From: Corynebacterium sp. HMSC036D02
GTDB lineage: Bacteria > Actinomycetota > Actinomycetes > Mycobacteriales > Mycobacteriaceae
NCBI RefSeq assembly: GCF_001836165.1
Contig: NZ_KV827683.1
Location: forward strand, 57,896 to 121,895
Length of the DNA stretch: 64,000 nucleotides
Reading direction: 5' to 3'
The first letter of the stretch is position 1, and each line of letters opens with the position of its first letter. The notes beneath the pieces were generated by a model. That model made no database searches. It saw only the letters and a program-made list of their open reading frames with translations, and was not told the DNA's origin. Below are positions 16,683 to 25,587 of this stretch, one piece after another. The position numbers were made by a program, and so were the translations under genes.

Positions 16683-16816
16683 CGCCAGCGGGGTGGGGGA
16701 GTAACTTAGCGAGCGGAACTAAAGTGAGTGCCGTTACACTGAAAGACACTGTTTGAAGGCACCTCGCCGGGATGGATGGCGATGTGCGCACGTTTCCCAG
16801 CCCTCCGGAGGTGTCT

Positions 16817-17497
16817 ATGAGCCAGCAACAGCCACTCCCACCGCAGAATGCTCCTCAGGGGCCGCGGCTGCGCATTGATGATTTGATCGGCGGCGTGATG
16901 GTTATGTCCCCAGGCCAAGAAATCATTGTCGGCCGCGCCGGTGACTTCCGGGTCGGCGAGGAGGACCTCAGCCTGCACCGCCAGCTCTTTCAGCTGTGGT
17001 ACGGCGGGCAGGGCTGGATGATTTGCAACGTGGGCAGCCATATCCCACTGCGCATCGAGCTGCGCGGTGTCACGGGGTTTTCGCGCATCGACTTGGGCCC
17101 GCGCTCAGTAGCGGCCGTACCACCGGGGCCGTCGCGGATTACCTTTGAGACCCCCGAATGCCCCTATGAGCTGTACATCGACGTGGAAAACAGCAACTAC
17201 TCGCGCCGTACAAAGCGCGAGCAGGATGTCGATGAGGAGCGCACGCGCACCCGCCACGTTCCCAATGATGAGCAAGAAGAGTTGCTGCGCCTGCTAGCCA
17301 GCTACCTCAAGAAGCCGGGCTCCACCGATGCTGATATCCCTTCGGTCCGCGAGATCGCCGAGGAGCTGGGGTGGACGGAAAAGAAGACGAATCACAAGAT
17401 GGATCGCCTAGTGGACAGCCTCCGAGCAGACGGTGAAAAGGCGTATAAGCCCTATAAGACCTTCCTCGCGCACTATGCCATCCGGCACGGCCGCTAA
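16817..17497 (+). CDS. FHA-domain protein with C-terminal winged helix
   Basis: I start at 16817 (MSQQQPLPPQNAPQG) because GGAGG precedes it; the frame is open to 16772. Of 226 residues, the N-terminal half is FHA-like: GR at 39-40, SxH at 52-54 and NxGS at 71-74 match the phospho-threonine-binding core. The C-terminal part (about 155-226) has a predicted winged helix-turn-helix (VREIAEELGWTEKKTNHKMD). Known FHA-wHTH proteins of actinobacteria act near kinases. The likely job is to read phosphorylation by the adjacent kinase and perhaps bind DNA. DNA binding is inference. Confidence 0.75.
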   Translation: MSQQQPLPPQNAPQGPRLRIDDLIGGVMVMSPGQEIIVGRAGDFRVGEEDLSLHRQLFQLWYGGQGWMICNVGSHIPLRIELRGVTGFSRIDLGPRSVAAVPPGPSRITFETPECPYELYIDVENSNYSRRTKREQDVDEERTRTRHVPNDEQEELLRLLASYLKKPGSTDADIPSVREIAEELGWTEKKTNHKMDRLVDSLRADGEKAYKPYKTFLAHYAIRHGR

Positions 17498-17514
17498 GAC
17501 ATCTGGCACAGCCG

Positions 17515-18231
17515 CTAGCGGGTCGACTTCTTCCGATCTGCCGCGGCCGCGGCGGCGGAGGAAATAGAGTCGTTGCGGTTCTTGAGCAGCTCCAACGTGG
17601 TCGCTTCGGCGTCCTCAGGCGGGGTGGCGCCGAGGACTGCGAGGGCGGCGTCGGCAAGCATGGCAGACTGCTCCGGCACGCGCTGCGAAGCATCAAATGG
17701 TGCGTTGCCATCGTTGGGGCGCATCTCGATGACGGAAAGCGCGATGTGGAAGGGCAGCTCGAGGCGCGGATCATCCTCTCCCACAATCTCCGCGGCAGCA
17801 GTGCGGAAATGCTCCTTCAAGCGGTCACGCTGGTCGTGATACTCGCCGAATTCCGGAGAGTTTGCCACCGGCAGTTGATACAGGCGGCCTACATTCCACG
17901 CCGAGGTCAACAGCAGGCGGGACTCTGCGGCTACGAGAGACCACAAGCGTTGTGCCGGCGCAGCGTCTGAGGCAGCGAGCTCATCCGCGAGTTCCAGCGA
18001 AGGCTCGATGGTGGAATTGAGCAGAGTGAGGAAGATATCCGTCTTCGAAGGAAAGTGGTAGTACAGCGAGGCCTGCCGAATGCCGACGGCATCGGCAATC
18101 TGGTGCGTGGAGGTTGTAGCAAAGCCCTGGGTGGTGAAGAGCTCGGATGAAGCATCCAGGATTTCCTCGCGCGCGGTGTTTCCCCGGCGGCGTGGGCTAT
18201 TCTTCCGTGGCCTGCCAACGCTCCCTGCCAT
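17515..18231 (-). CDS. amtR: Master nitrogen regulator AmtR (TetR family)
   Basis: The 238-residue protein starts MAGSVGRPRKNSPRRRGN and has the TetR helix-turn-helix (GFATTSTHQIADAVGIRQAS, then LYYHFPSKTDIF). The DNA-binding region and body (WNVGRLYQLPV, LPFHIALSVIEMRPNDG) agree closely with Corynebacterium glutamicum AmtR as I remember it. AmtR represses ammonium uptake and assimilation genes and is released by adenylylated GlnK. GAAGGGAG lies before the ATG. Upstream is an inverted repeat at 18266-18282. Confidence 0.93.
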   Translation of the reverse strand: MAGSVGRPRKNSPRRRGNTAREEILDASSELFTTQGFATTSTHQIADAVGIRQASLYYHFPSKTDIFLTLLNSTIEPSLELADELAASDAAPAQRLWSLVAAESRLLLTSAWNVGRLYQLPVANSPEFGEYHDQRDRLKEHFRTAAAEIVGEDDPRLELPFHIALSVIEMRPNDGNAPFDASQRVPEQSAMLADAALAVLGATPPEDAEATTLELLKNRNDSISSAAAAAADRKKSTR

Positions 18232-18265
18232 GAGGCGGACTCCCTTCGATAAAATTCATGTAATA

Positions 18266-18282
18266 ACTGACGGCAAGTCAGT
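18266..18282. promoter_or_regulatory. Inverted repeat upstream of amtR
   Basis: ACTGAC-GGCAA-GTCAGT lies 35 bp before the amtR start. It differs from the published AmtR box (TTTCTAT-N6-ATAG type), so the bound factor, if any, is unknown. Confidence 0.4.
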
Positions 18283-18319
18283 AATCCTACACCCTGCCGC
18301 GAACGGCGATCGTCACGGC

Positions 18320-19114
18320 TTAGCTTTGACTACAGCTAACCACACTACCGTGCCTAGCCACGATGGATTCGATAGCAGCAGAGACAGTGCGGCACGCCGA
18401 ACCGTAGGCGGTACGGTCCAAAGGCGGCAAATCAGCCAGCACAACGCTGTGCTGATCGACGCCCTCGTACCACCGACCCAACTCTAGGGCGATGCCCGTG
18501 CCCCAAGCTAAGCTCAGCCCCTCCGCTTCGGCGGAGGTAAGAAGCTCACGCTCGACGCCAATGGCGAGGCGGTCTGGAGTGGGGCGGGGTGCTGGCGCCG
18601 CCCAGCGGGCGATGGCAGACACCGGTGCGAGCAAGGAGAGACGAATGGACACGTCGGCAGAGCGGTCGGGGAGACCGTCGACGAGTTTCAGCGGTGCCGG
18701 CCGCTGAGACACTGCCTCGGCATAGAGTTCCTCCTCGCCGCCCGTGCCTAAGGGAAGGCCGGCATCCGCACGCGTCGATGCTAGGTCTTGCACCGCACCA
18801 CAGGATAGGCCGGCTTCAGTGATGATCTGCTCCAGCTGTTCGTCTGTGCCCAGCCACGTGATGGGGAGCGAGGGGAGAAGATCGCCGCGGGCAGCGGCGC
18901 CGGTGAGCCGCACAGGGCTCGCCAGACCGGGAGAGCGGACAATATCGGTGACCACGCGAGAAAACCAGGCAGCGAGCTCAACTCCATCTCCGCGGTGGGC
19001 CGTGGCGTTGCGCAGCAGGTCCTGTGCCTCCTCCAGCAGACCACGGGCATGGGCAGGGGAGTGGCAATGGGTGGCGAGTTCACTGAGATCGGTGAGGGAT
19101 TCGTGCAGTGGCAT
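18320..19114 (-). CDS. Degenerate DUF294/GlnD-like nucleotidyltransferase-related protein
   Basis: This 264-residue protein is next to amtR on the same strand. Residues 70-88 (LTGAAARGDLLPSLPITWL) align with the nucleotidyltransferase motif GSxARGE...SDxD, but the catalytic aspartates are missing. The C-terminal half (SIRLSLLAPVSAIARWA, then RLAIGVERELLTSAEAEGL) resembles the substrate-binding helical part of DUF294 proteins. It may therefore be an inactive relative of GlnD-type enzymes. Given AmtR-GlnK control by GlnD, a regulatory role in nitrogen signalling is tempting but unproven. AAGGA precedes the ATG. Confidence 0.6.
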   Translation of the reverse strand: MPLHESLTDLSELATHCHSPAHARGLLEEAQDLLRNATAHRGDGVELAAWFSRVVTDIVRSPGLASPVRLTGAAARGDLLPSLPITWLGTDEQLEQIITEAGLSCGAVQDLASTRADAGLPLGTGGEEELYAEAVSQRPAPLKLVDGLPDRSADVSIRLSLLAPVSAIARWAAPAPRPTPDRLAIGVERELLTSAEAEGLSLAWGTGIALELGRWYEGVDQHSVVLADLPPLDRTAYGSACRTVSAAIESIVARHGSVVSCSQS

Positions 19115-19234
19115 AAGGTCCTTGTTTCCCTTTCCATCAGGGGCGTTCTAGCCCTTCAATCTATCACTCTGGACGGGCGCACTGAACATGACAGGGTGGA
19201 TACGGGCGCACAAGGTTGCTGGTAGGAAAACGAA

Positions 19235-19282
19235 AGCCGCCGCCTACCTTCCCCTTTTTAGCAGGGGAGGTAGGCGGCGGCT
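19235..19282. terminator. Strong terminator of the rpmB-rpmG-rpsN-rpsR operon
   Basis: A 20-bp stem with one bulged T (left arm from 19235, right arm 19263-19282) has a short T-rich loop. On the minus strand it is followed by TTTCGTTTTCC; on the plus strand by AAAAG then TTTT. It lies 74 nt after the rpsR stop. Confidence 0.9.
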
Positions 19283-19355
19283 AAAAGCTCTTTTGTCCTG
19301 TCCTAGTGTGTCACGAGTACAGCGGCAAAAGTGCGCTGTTGAAACCAGCTAGTGT

Positions 19356-19610
19356 TTAGCGGGACGTGAACGGCAGGAGAGCCATTTCGCGTGCGTTCTT
19401 GACGGCAGTAGCAACCTGACGCTGCTGCTGCGGGGTCAGACCGGTGACGCGACGGGAGCGGATCTTGCCGCGGTCGGAGATGAACAGACGCAGGGTCTTG
19501 ATCTCCTTGTAGTCAACCTTCTCAATGCCCTCGGCCTTGAGCGGGTTCTTCTTCGGGCGGCGGGTCTGCTCCATACGGAACTTCTTGTGATTATTACGCT
19601 TGACAGCCAT
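19356..19610 (-). CDS. rpsR: Ribosomal protein bS18 (cysteine-free form)
   Basis: The 84 residues carry the bS18 core (IDYK-like [19 protein letters not shown], then [20 protein letters not shown]). There are no cysteines, so it is a zinc-independent (C-) type. Last gene of the rpmB-rpmG-rpsN-rpsR operon, the order known for zinc-sparing paralog operons of actinobacteria. Confidence 0.97.
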   Translation of the reverse strand: MAVKRNNHKKFRMEQTRRPKKNPLKAEGIEKVDYKEIKTLRLFISDRGKIRSRRVTGLTPQQQRQVATAVKNAREMALLPFTSR

Positions 19611-19625
19611 TGTATGGGTACCCCT

Positions 19626-19931
19626 TTACCAGCTGGACTTGCGAACGCCCGGCAGCTCACCACGGTGAGCCATGCCGCGCATACGGACACGGGACAGACC
19701 GAACTTGCGGAGGTAACCGCGCGGACGTCCATCAGCGGAGTCGCGGTTACGGACGCGGACGCGGGCGGCGTCGCGCGGCTGACGGTTCAGCTCGAACTGC
19801 GCCTCGAGGCGCTCTTCGTCCGGGGTGTTCGGGTTCTTGATGATTGCCTTGAGCTCAGCGCGACGCTCCGCGTAGCGGGCGACGATTTCCTTGCGCTGCT
19901 CGTTCTTGGCGATCTTTGACTTCTTAGCCAT
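19626..19931 (-). CDS. rpsN: Ribosomal protein uS14, long cysteine-free form
   Basis: The 101 residues match the long uS14 form ([40 protein letters not shown]) ending in the usual [10 protein letters not shown]. The zinc-ribbon CxxC pairs of the short form are absent. It sits between rpmG and rpsR. Confidence 0.97.
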   Translation of the reverse strand: MAKKSKIAKNEQRKEIVARYAERRAELKAIIKNPNTPDEERLEAQFELNRQPRDAARVRVRNRDSADGRPRGYLRKFGLSRVRMRGMAHRGELPGVRKSSW

Positions 19932-19934
19932 AAA

Positions 19935-20099
19935 TTATCGCTCCTCGCGGAATTCGACGTGCTTGCGGACGATCGGATCGAACTTCTTCAAGGTGATGCG
20001 ATCCGGGTTGTTGCGCTTGTTCTTACGGGTCACGTAGGTGTAACCGGTGCCCGCAGTGGACTTCAGTTTGATGATTGGACGGATGTCATTACGTGCCAT
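19935..20099 (-). CDS. rpmG: Ribosomal protein bL33 (cysteine-free form)
   Basis: This short gene encodes 54 residues starting [20 protein letters not shown] and ending EFREER. The sequence [14 protein letters not shown] is a bL33 signature. CxxC zinc ligands are missing, so it is the C- type. Its ATG is 2 nt after the rpmB stop and its stop is 3 nt before rpsN, consistent with one transcript. Confidence 0.96.
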
Positions 20100-20101
20100 C
20101 T

Positions 20102-20338
20102 TTAGATCTTCTCCCCACGTGCGCGAATCTTAGCCACGACGGACTCGATGCCATCGCGGTCGATGATCTTCATGCCCTTGGTGGAAACGGTCAGGGTGAT
20201 GGTACGGCCCTCAGAGGGCAGGTAGTACCGACGACGCTGCACGTTGGGGTTCCAACGGCGCGAGGTGCGGCGGTGCGAGTGCGAGACCTGCTTGCCGAAT
20301 TCCGGCTTGCGGCCCGTTACCTGGCAAATAGCCGACAT
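20102..20338 (-). CDS. rpmB: Ribosomal protein bL28
   Basis: I start at 20338 ([20 protein letters not shown]), giving 78 residues; AGGAGAAAG lies upstream. The bL28 core is [15 protein letters not shown], then [19 protein letters not shown]. Only one cysteine is present, so the zinc-binding set of C+ paralogs is absent. First gene of the four-gene operon. Confidence 0.96.
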
Positions 20339-20877
20339 GGGTCTTCTTTCTCCTAGCCGCCCACATCGAAAGCGACTAACGGAGTGCCTATTCCGCGGTG
20401 AGGCGCGGCGCTCGAAAAAGTGAGGTTGAGCAGGAGGCGTATATCCGTTGAACACCAGTTGATGAGGGCGTAAAACGATTACTTTGACAACAGCAAGGGG
20501 AAATCTTACATGCCGCGGACTGTAGAACCTAATCACCGTTGAAATATTGGCGGGCTTTGGCGCCTATTGTCTGTGTCTAGTCGACGACTGTTCCATGGTG
20601 AAGGTGCAGGCGAGGGCGTTGGAGAGGGAATCCTATAGCTAGCCCCGCGGGCTGCGTCCTGCGGCGATTTCGATTTTAATGCCGCTGGCCTGTAGGATAT
20701 TTCGAGTTGTCGGCGCGAGCCGCACAATTTTGTAAGTATAGAGACCCAACTCGGGCACGATCCTTTCACGCCCCCATATGCCATCGGGTGCCGTCATAGC
20801 GACGGTGTGCGATAGTACGAAAAGGGAAGCGTTGCGGAAGGAACCGACCCGTAGTTCAACCCTGAGGGAATCGACAT
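20339..20877. promoter_or_regulatory. Divergent promoter region between rpmB and rpmE2
   Basis: The 539-bp gap holds no convincing gene; a minus-strand frame at 20533-20784 has no recognisable features. At 20470-20484 GTAAAACGATTAC forms a GTAA/TTAC inverted repeat around an A/T-rich core that weakly resembles actinobacterial Zur boxes. It lies 132 bp before rpmB. Zur control would fit the zinc-free proteins on both sides, but the match is partial. Confidence 0.3.
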
Positions 20878-21147
20878 ATGAAGAAAGATATCCACCCGGA
20901 TTACCACCCGGTGGTCTTTAAGGACGCCGGTACCGGCCACTCCTTCCTGACCAAGTCCACCGCTACCTCCGATCGCACCGTTGAGTGGGAAGACGGCAAC
21001 GAGTACCCGCTCATCGTCGTTGACGTGACTGCTGAGTCCCACCCGTTCTGGACCGGTGCACAGCGCGTTATGGATACCGCTGGCCGTGTTGAGAAGTTCA
21101 ACCAGCGCTTCGGTGCAATGGCTCGCCGCAAGAAGAAGAACGCGTAA
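20878..21147 (+). CDS. rpmE2: Ribosomal protein bL31 type B
   Basis: The 89-residue protein starts [20 protein letters not shown] and has the type B signature ([38 protein letters not shown]). The CxxC zinc motif of type A is absent. In many bacteria type B bL31 replaces the zinc form under zinc shortage. It is co-directional with rpmF, 15 nt downstream. Confidence 0.97.
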   Translation: MKKDIHPDYHPVVFKDAGTGHSFLTKSTATSDRTVEWEDGNEYPLIVVDVTAESHPFWTGAQRVMDTAGRVEKFNQRFGAMARRKKKNA

Positions 21148-21162
21148 GGAGGATAGAAGAAG

Positions 21163-21336
21163 ATGGCAACTCCTAAGTTTAAGAAGTCCCGCGCGAACAC
21201 CCACTCTCGCCGTTCCCAGTGGAAGGCTGACAATGTCGCCCTCCAGGAAGTCACCATCGATGGCCAGACCGTGCGCATTCCGCGCCGCCTGGTTAAGGCT
21301 GCCAAGCTTGGCCTGGTAGACGTCGAGCAGTTCTAA
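21163..21336 (+). CDS. rpmF: Ribosomal protein bL32 (cysteine-free form)
   Basis: A 57-residue gene: [20 protein letters not shown] then [20 protein letters not shown]. The typical bL32 start (M-A-x-P-K) is present, but the four zinc cysteines are not. AAGGAGG precedes the ATG. Confidence 0.95.
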   Translation: MATPKFKKSRANTHSRRSQWKADNVALQEVTIDGQTVRIPRRLVKAAKLGLVDVEQF

Positions 21337-21382
21337 GTTCTGAGGCGCTTGTAGCGTTGAGGTCTTAGGGCCGCCACTGTTG

Positions 21383-21424
21383 CCCCGCGAATTCGCTTTT
21401 CTGCGTGAATTCGCGGGGATTTTT
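21383..21424 (+). terminator. Terminator after rpmF
   Basis: A 12-bp perfect stem, CCCCGCGAATTC (21383-21394) with GAATTCGCGGGG (21407-21418), is followed by ATTTTTG. It ends the rpmE2-rpmF transcript and insulates mprA. Confidence 0.92.
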
Positions 21425-21581
21425 GTTATCCGTGAAAATTTTTCGTTTTGTTGTCGTGTCCACTGTTTGTGCAGCGTAGGCCAATTGTTTGGCGCGCGTG
21501 TAGACCATTGTGGTGCTTAAAGGGTGAATATTAGGGGGGCGACAGGCTGGGTTCTACTTCGAGAATTCAACCCCGATAGGA

Positions 21582-21594
21582 CATAATTGAGACT
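21582..21594 (+). promoter_or_regulatory. Leaderless mprA promoter (-10 CATAAT, 7 nt)
   Basis: CATAAT at 21582-21587 is followed by 7 nt and ATG at 21595. No ribosome site is seen. Confidence 0.55.
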
Positions 21595-22293
21595 ATGAAG
21601 ATTCTTGTCGTCGATGACGAGCAGGCTGTACGCGAATCGCTCCGCCGCTCTCTGAAGTTTAATGGCTACGAGGTCATATTGGCCGCTGATGGCGTACAGG
21701 CTGTCGAAATGGTGCACAGCGAGCACCCAGAGCTTCTCATCCTCGATGTGATGATGCCGAACATGGATGGTCTGGAGGTCTGTCGCACCCTGCGCAGCGA
21801 AGGTTGGGACCGCCCCATTTTGGTATTGACGGCTCGCGACGGAGTGTCTGACCGCGTTGCAGGTCTAGACGCCGGCGCCGATGACTATCTGCCCAAGCCC
21901 TTCGCTCTGGAAGAGTTGCTAGCCCGCGTGCGTTCCTTGGTCCGCCGCGCCGCTGCGGAGTCGATTGCAAAGAAGCAGCCGGTTGAAACCCAGTTGAGCT
22001 TTGAGGACCTCAAGCTCGATGCCGATACGCGTGAGGTGACCCGCGGCGAGCGTCAGATTTCTCTGACCCGTACTGAGTTTGCCCTGCTGCGCCTGCTCAT
22101 GGAGAACCCCCGCAAGGTGCTCTCCCGCAATACCATCTTGGAAGAGGTATGGGGCTATGATTTCCCGACCTCCGGCAACGCTCTTGAGGTCTACATCGGT
22201 TACCTCCGTAAGAAGACGGAAGAAAATGGCGAGCCGCGTCTTATTCACACCGTGCGTGGCGTTGGCTACGTCATGAGGGAGGCTATCGCGTGA
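21595..22293 (+). CDS. mprA: Response regulator MprA (OmpR family)
   Basis: The 232 residues have a receiver domain with the acidic pair at 7-8, phosphoacceptor Asp51 (LILDVMMPN), Thr79 (VLTA) and Lys101 (YLPKPF). The C-terminal winged helix shows [20 protein letters not shown] and [20 protein letters not shown]. Followed by a histidine kinase and PepD protease, it matches mprA-mprB-pepD-moaB2-mscL of mycobacteria and the orthologous corynebacterial locus. MprA responds to envelope stress and typically activates pepD. Confidence 0.94.
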   Translation: MKILVVDDEQAVRESLRRSLKFNGYEVILAADGVQAVEMVHSEHPELLILDVMMPNMDGLEVCRTLRSEGWDRPILVLTARDGVSDRVAGLDAGADDYLPKPFALEELLARVRSLVRRAAAESIAKKQPVETQLSFEDLKLDADTREVTRGERQISLTRTEFALLRLLMENPRKVLSRNTILEEVWGYDFPTSGNALEVYIGYLRKKTEENGEPRLIHTVRGVGYVMREAIA

Positions 22294-23900
22294 TTCTGCG
22301 GAGGCCCGCGCCTGACGCGGTGCCTTCTGAAGCCCTAGATACTACTGCGTGGCTGGGCCTCTCAGGCCGTCGCGGCTGGGCTTCGCGGGCGCCGCTTCGG
22401 TGGCGCCTTTCTCTAGTTACCGGTGTCGTTGTCGCCGTTGCGGTAGCAGTAATGACTTTTGTGACCTACTGGTTGGTTGCAGCGTCGATGACGGCGAGCG
22501 TCGATAGGCAGATCATGCAGCAAGCGGATGTGCTGATGCAGCAAGCTCAGGACCCGGCCTTTGTAGAGAATATCGATCAAGAGATCGCGACATTTAAGCT
22601 CTATAACCCCTCGACTCGGGTCTCCGTCTCTCCGCCTGCAGTTGCGTTTTCTTACGGTGATGCACTGCCCGTGGGTGGTGACTTCAAGTCGGATGGGGAC
22701 AGGATGGAAAGCTCCATCCGCACTTTGGGTGGTGAGCGCGTACTGGCTAAGTATCAAGAAGGCGGTGCGACGGTAGTCCTAGCTAAGGACTTGGGGCCTA
22801 CCGAAGACATCGTCTCCGCAGTAGGCTCGGCCCTGCTCATCATCGTGGCCTTTGGCGTTTTGCTGTCCGTCTTCGCCGGCATGGTGGTGTCCAAGACTGG
22901 CATGGAGCCCATCGCTCGCTTGAAGCGCGCGGTTGATTATGTGACGCAAACCAATGATCTGCGCCCGATTGCGGTCGAGAGCAACGACGAGATGTCGCAG
23001 CTGACGGTGTCCTTCAACCGAATGCTGTCCGCACTCCAACACGCGCGCGTGCAGCAATCACAATTCGTGGCCGATGCCGGCCATGAGCTGAAAACACCGC
23101 TGACGTCCATGCGAACCAACATTGAGCTCCTCATGATGCTGAATAAGTCCGGTGGCGGCTTTGGCATCAGTGAGGAGGACCGGCGTGATTTGGAAGAGGA
23201 TGTGATGGCTCAGATGTCCGAGCTGTCGACTTTGATTGGTGACCTCGTGGATTTGGCGCGTGAAGATGCCACCGAAAAGGAACCCGAGCCGGTGGAGCTG
23301 CACGAGGTTTTGGAGCATTCCCTCAACCGAGCTAAGCGTCGCCGCCCGGACGTCGACTTCCGTGTGCGGTTTATCCCGTGGGTCCTTGACGGGGATCCGT
23401 TTGCCTTGGGCCGCGCCACGCTCAATCTCATGGACAATGCCGCGAAGTGGTCTCCAGCGACGGGCACCGTGCGCGTATCGATGAAGCAGGTGGCCCAAGA
23501 TAAGGTGCGCCTGCGCGTGGATGACTCCGGCCCCGGTATTGCCCCGGAGGAACGAGACAAGGTCTTTGAGCGCTTCTACCGTTCCGCGGAAGCCCGGGCG
23601 ATGCCGGGATCCGGGTTGGGGTTGGCCATCGTGAAATCCGTGCTCGAGCGGCACAACGGAGCCATCACCATCAAGGAATCTGCAGATGGGGGAACGCGCA
23701 TGGAAGTCATCCTGCCGGGACATCCTACCGAGGGCGATGCCATGGTGGACGGCCTGGAAGAGCAGCCGAATGAGTTTCAGTTCGATTCGACCGCTGCGCA
23801 ACAAGCGACGGGACAGGCACAGGAGACTTCCGGAGAACATTCGGGGAACCACAATGACCGCGGCAAAATCTTTGCCGAGCGGTGGTTCAATCAAGGTTAA
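22290..23900 (+). CDS. mprB: Sensor histidine kinase MprB
   Basis: The 536-residue protein starts at GTG, overlapping mprA by 4 nt. Two membrane helices (about 39-63 and 177-200) enclose an outer loop of about 110 residues that senses stress. A HAMP linker follows, then the H-box with phosphoacceptor His265 ([20 protein letters not shown]), the N-box ([11 protein letters not shown]), G1 ([20 protein letters not shown]) and G2 ([16 protein letters not shown]). The C-terminal 45 residues are polar and disordered. Confidence 0.94.
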   Translation: MILRRPAPDAVPSEALDTTAWLGLSGRRGWASRAPLRWRLSLVTGVVVAVAVAVMTFVTYWLVAASMTASVDRQIMQQADVLMQQAQDPAFVENIDQEIATFKLYNPSTRVSVSPPAVAFSYGDALPVGGDFKSDGDRMESSIRTLGGERVLAKYQEGGATVVLAKDLGPTEDIVSAVGSALLIIVAFGVLLSVFAGMVVSKTGMEPIARLKRAVDYVTQTNDLRPIAVESNDEMSQLTVSFNRMLSALQHARVQQSQFVADAGHELKTPLTSMRTNIELLMMLNKSGGGFGISEEDRRDLEEDVMAQMSELSTLIGDLVDLAREDATEKEPEPVELHEVLEHSLNRAKRRRPDVDFRVRFIPWVLDGDPFALGRATLNLMDNAAKWSPATGTVRVSMKQVAQDKVRLRVDDSGPGIAPEERDKVFERFYRSAEARAMPGSGLGLAIVKSVLERHNGAITIKESADGGTRMEVILPGHPTEGDAMVDGLEEQPNEFQFDSTAAQQATGQAQETSGEHSGNHNDRGKIFAERWFNQG

Positions 23901-24011
23901 CGTGCGATGGATCACCCCAGCTCAGTGCACACAGGAAACGTCCAGCTTTTCCTAGCACACTGGCAGAGCAGAGACAGATGCGCACCAGCTTGAAAGAGCA
24001 CACTACCTGAC

Positions 24012-25478
24012 ATGAATATGAGGAATTCGAACATGGATAGTCCCATGGATAACCCGCAGAACTCTGATGGGCGGGGACAGGCGCAACAGCGCGGCGAGGT
24101 ATTTTCGGCGGGAAGCGAATCGAATGGTTGGAATCAACCGCGCACCAACTCGTGGGAGTCTGGCGGGCAGGCACCTTATGGGGGCCAGCCAGGGCAGGGG
24201 AGCCGACCTTCATTTGGTGCTCAGCCCTCCCAGGCTTCTTACGGCGCGCAAGCGCCTTATAGCGGAGCGAGCTACGGCTTCGGCCAACCCAATCAGAGCA
24301 GCCCGCAGTCGCAGAATCCAACGCAGCCTTATGCAGGACAACAAGGTGCGGGCGTGCACGGCGTGCAGCCGGGCCCCGATCAGAAGAATAAGCGCAAGAT
24401 AGGTCTGGGCACTGCGCTGGCAATGATGCTCGTCGCAGCCGTTGGTGCTGGCGGTGTCACCGGTGCGGTTGTCGGCGCAGCGGGCAAGGATAAGTCTTCC
24501 ACTTCGACCGTCAACGAAGTATTGGAACGTCAGCCGGTGGCAAATAGCACCGGCCAAGAGCCAGCTGATGGTTCTGTGGAGGACGTGGCGTCGAAGGTTC
24601 TCCCAGCGGTGGTCTCCATTTACTCCATAACTCGCTCGGGCGGTGCCGAGGGCTCCGGGTCCATCATTTCCCCGGATGGCTATGTGCTGACCAATCACCA
24701 CGTGGTTGCCGGTGCAGACCAAGGAGGGCGTCTGGAAGTGACAATGAATGACGGCTCGCGTCATAGCGCTACATTCATTGCGTCGGATGCGACGACGGAC
24801 GTAGGCGTCATCAAGATTGATGATGTCAATGACCTGCCCTATCTCCAGTTTGGTGATTCGGACGCTACCGCAGTGGGGCAAGAAGTAGTCGCCGTTGGTT
24901 CCCCGCTGGGGCTGAACGCAACGGTGACGTCGGGAATTGTGTCAGCCAAGAACCGCCCTGTTCGTGCCTCGCAGGAAGGTGGGGAGTCCTCGTTGATCGA
25001 CGCCATTCAGACCGACGCAGCCGTAAACCCCGGTAATTCCGGCGGCCCCTTGGTGGACATGGAGGGCAACATCATTGGCATGAACTCGATGATCGCCTCG
25101 CTGTCGAGTGGCTCGAGTTCCGAAGGCGGTTCCATTGGCTTGGGATTCGCAATTCCTTCGAACTTTGCTAAGCGCATGGCCGATGAGCTCATTAATAACG
25201 GCAGGGTCAAGCACCCCACCTTGGGTGTTAAGGTTCGCGCGCAGAGCGAGACCCAAGGTGCAGAGATTGTCGACGTGGAACCTGATAGCCCAGCTGATAA
25301 GGCAGGACTGAAGTCCGGTGACGTGGTCACCCGCGTTAATGAGCGCCTCATTGAAAGCTCCGATGCCCTGATCGCGGCAACACGTTCCCAGGAGTTTGGT
25401 GCAACCGTCACCCTTGAGGTGAAGAGTCGCGATAGTGAAGATGCGAGAAAGGTAGAGGTAACGCTGGCAAGCGAGTAA
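24012..25478 (+). CDS. pepD: Membrane-anchored HtrA-type serine protease PepD
   Basis: The 488-residue protein has a Gln/Gly/Pro/Ser-rich cytoplasmic region (1-125), one membrane helix (about 129-155), a trypsin-like domain and a C-terminal PDZ domain (about 395-480). The catalytic triad is His230 (LTNHHVVAG), Asp263 (ATTDVGVIKI) and Ser343 (NPGNSGGPLVD). It acts outside the membrane to degrade or refold damaged envelope proteins and, in mycobacteria, feeds back on MprAB. The start is uncertain among several close Met codons. Confidence 0.94.
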   Translation: MNMRNSNMDSPMDNPQNSDGRGQAQQRGEVFSAGSESNGWNQPRTNSWESGGQAPYGGQPGQGSRPSFGAQPSQASYGAQAPYSGASYGFGQPNQSSPQSQNPTQPYAGQQGAGVHGVQPGPDQKNKRKIGLGTALAMMLVAAVGAGGVTGAVVGAAGKDKSSTSTVNEVLERQPVANSTGQEPADGSVEDVASKVLPAVVSIYSITRSGGAEGSGSIISPDGYVLTNHHVVAGADQGGRLEVTMNDGSRHSATFIASDATTDVGVIKIDDVNDLPYLQFGDSDATAVGQEVVAVGSPLGLNATVTSGIVSAKNRPVRASQEGGESSLIDAIQTDAAVNPGNSGGPLVDMEGNIIGMNSMIASLSSGSSSEGGSIGLGFAIPSNFAKRMADELINNGRVKHPTLGVKVRAQSETQGAEIVDVEPDSPADKAGLKSGDVVTRVNERLIESSDALIAATRSQEFGATVTLEVKSRDSEDARKVEVTLASE

Positions 25479-25587
25479 GTTTACAAATACTTGGGCGGTG
25501 CGCCAGCGCCGCGTGAGCCTCGCACCCAGACACCTTTTCAAGAAACTACTTCCGGAAGATTCCGTCCCACCTTTAAGGAGAACCTCC

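Noticed and set aside
18250..18320. AmtR self-binding site
   Set aside because: The inverted repeat does not match the published AmtR consensus, so I list it only as an unassigned repeat.
20533..20784. 83-residue minus-strand frame between rpmB and rpmE2
   Set aside because: Low-complexity translation, no ribosome site and no recognisable motif; probably non-coding.
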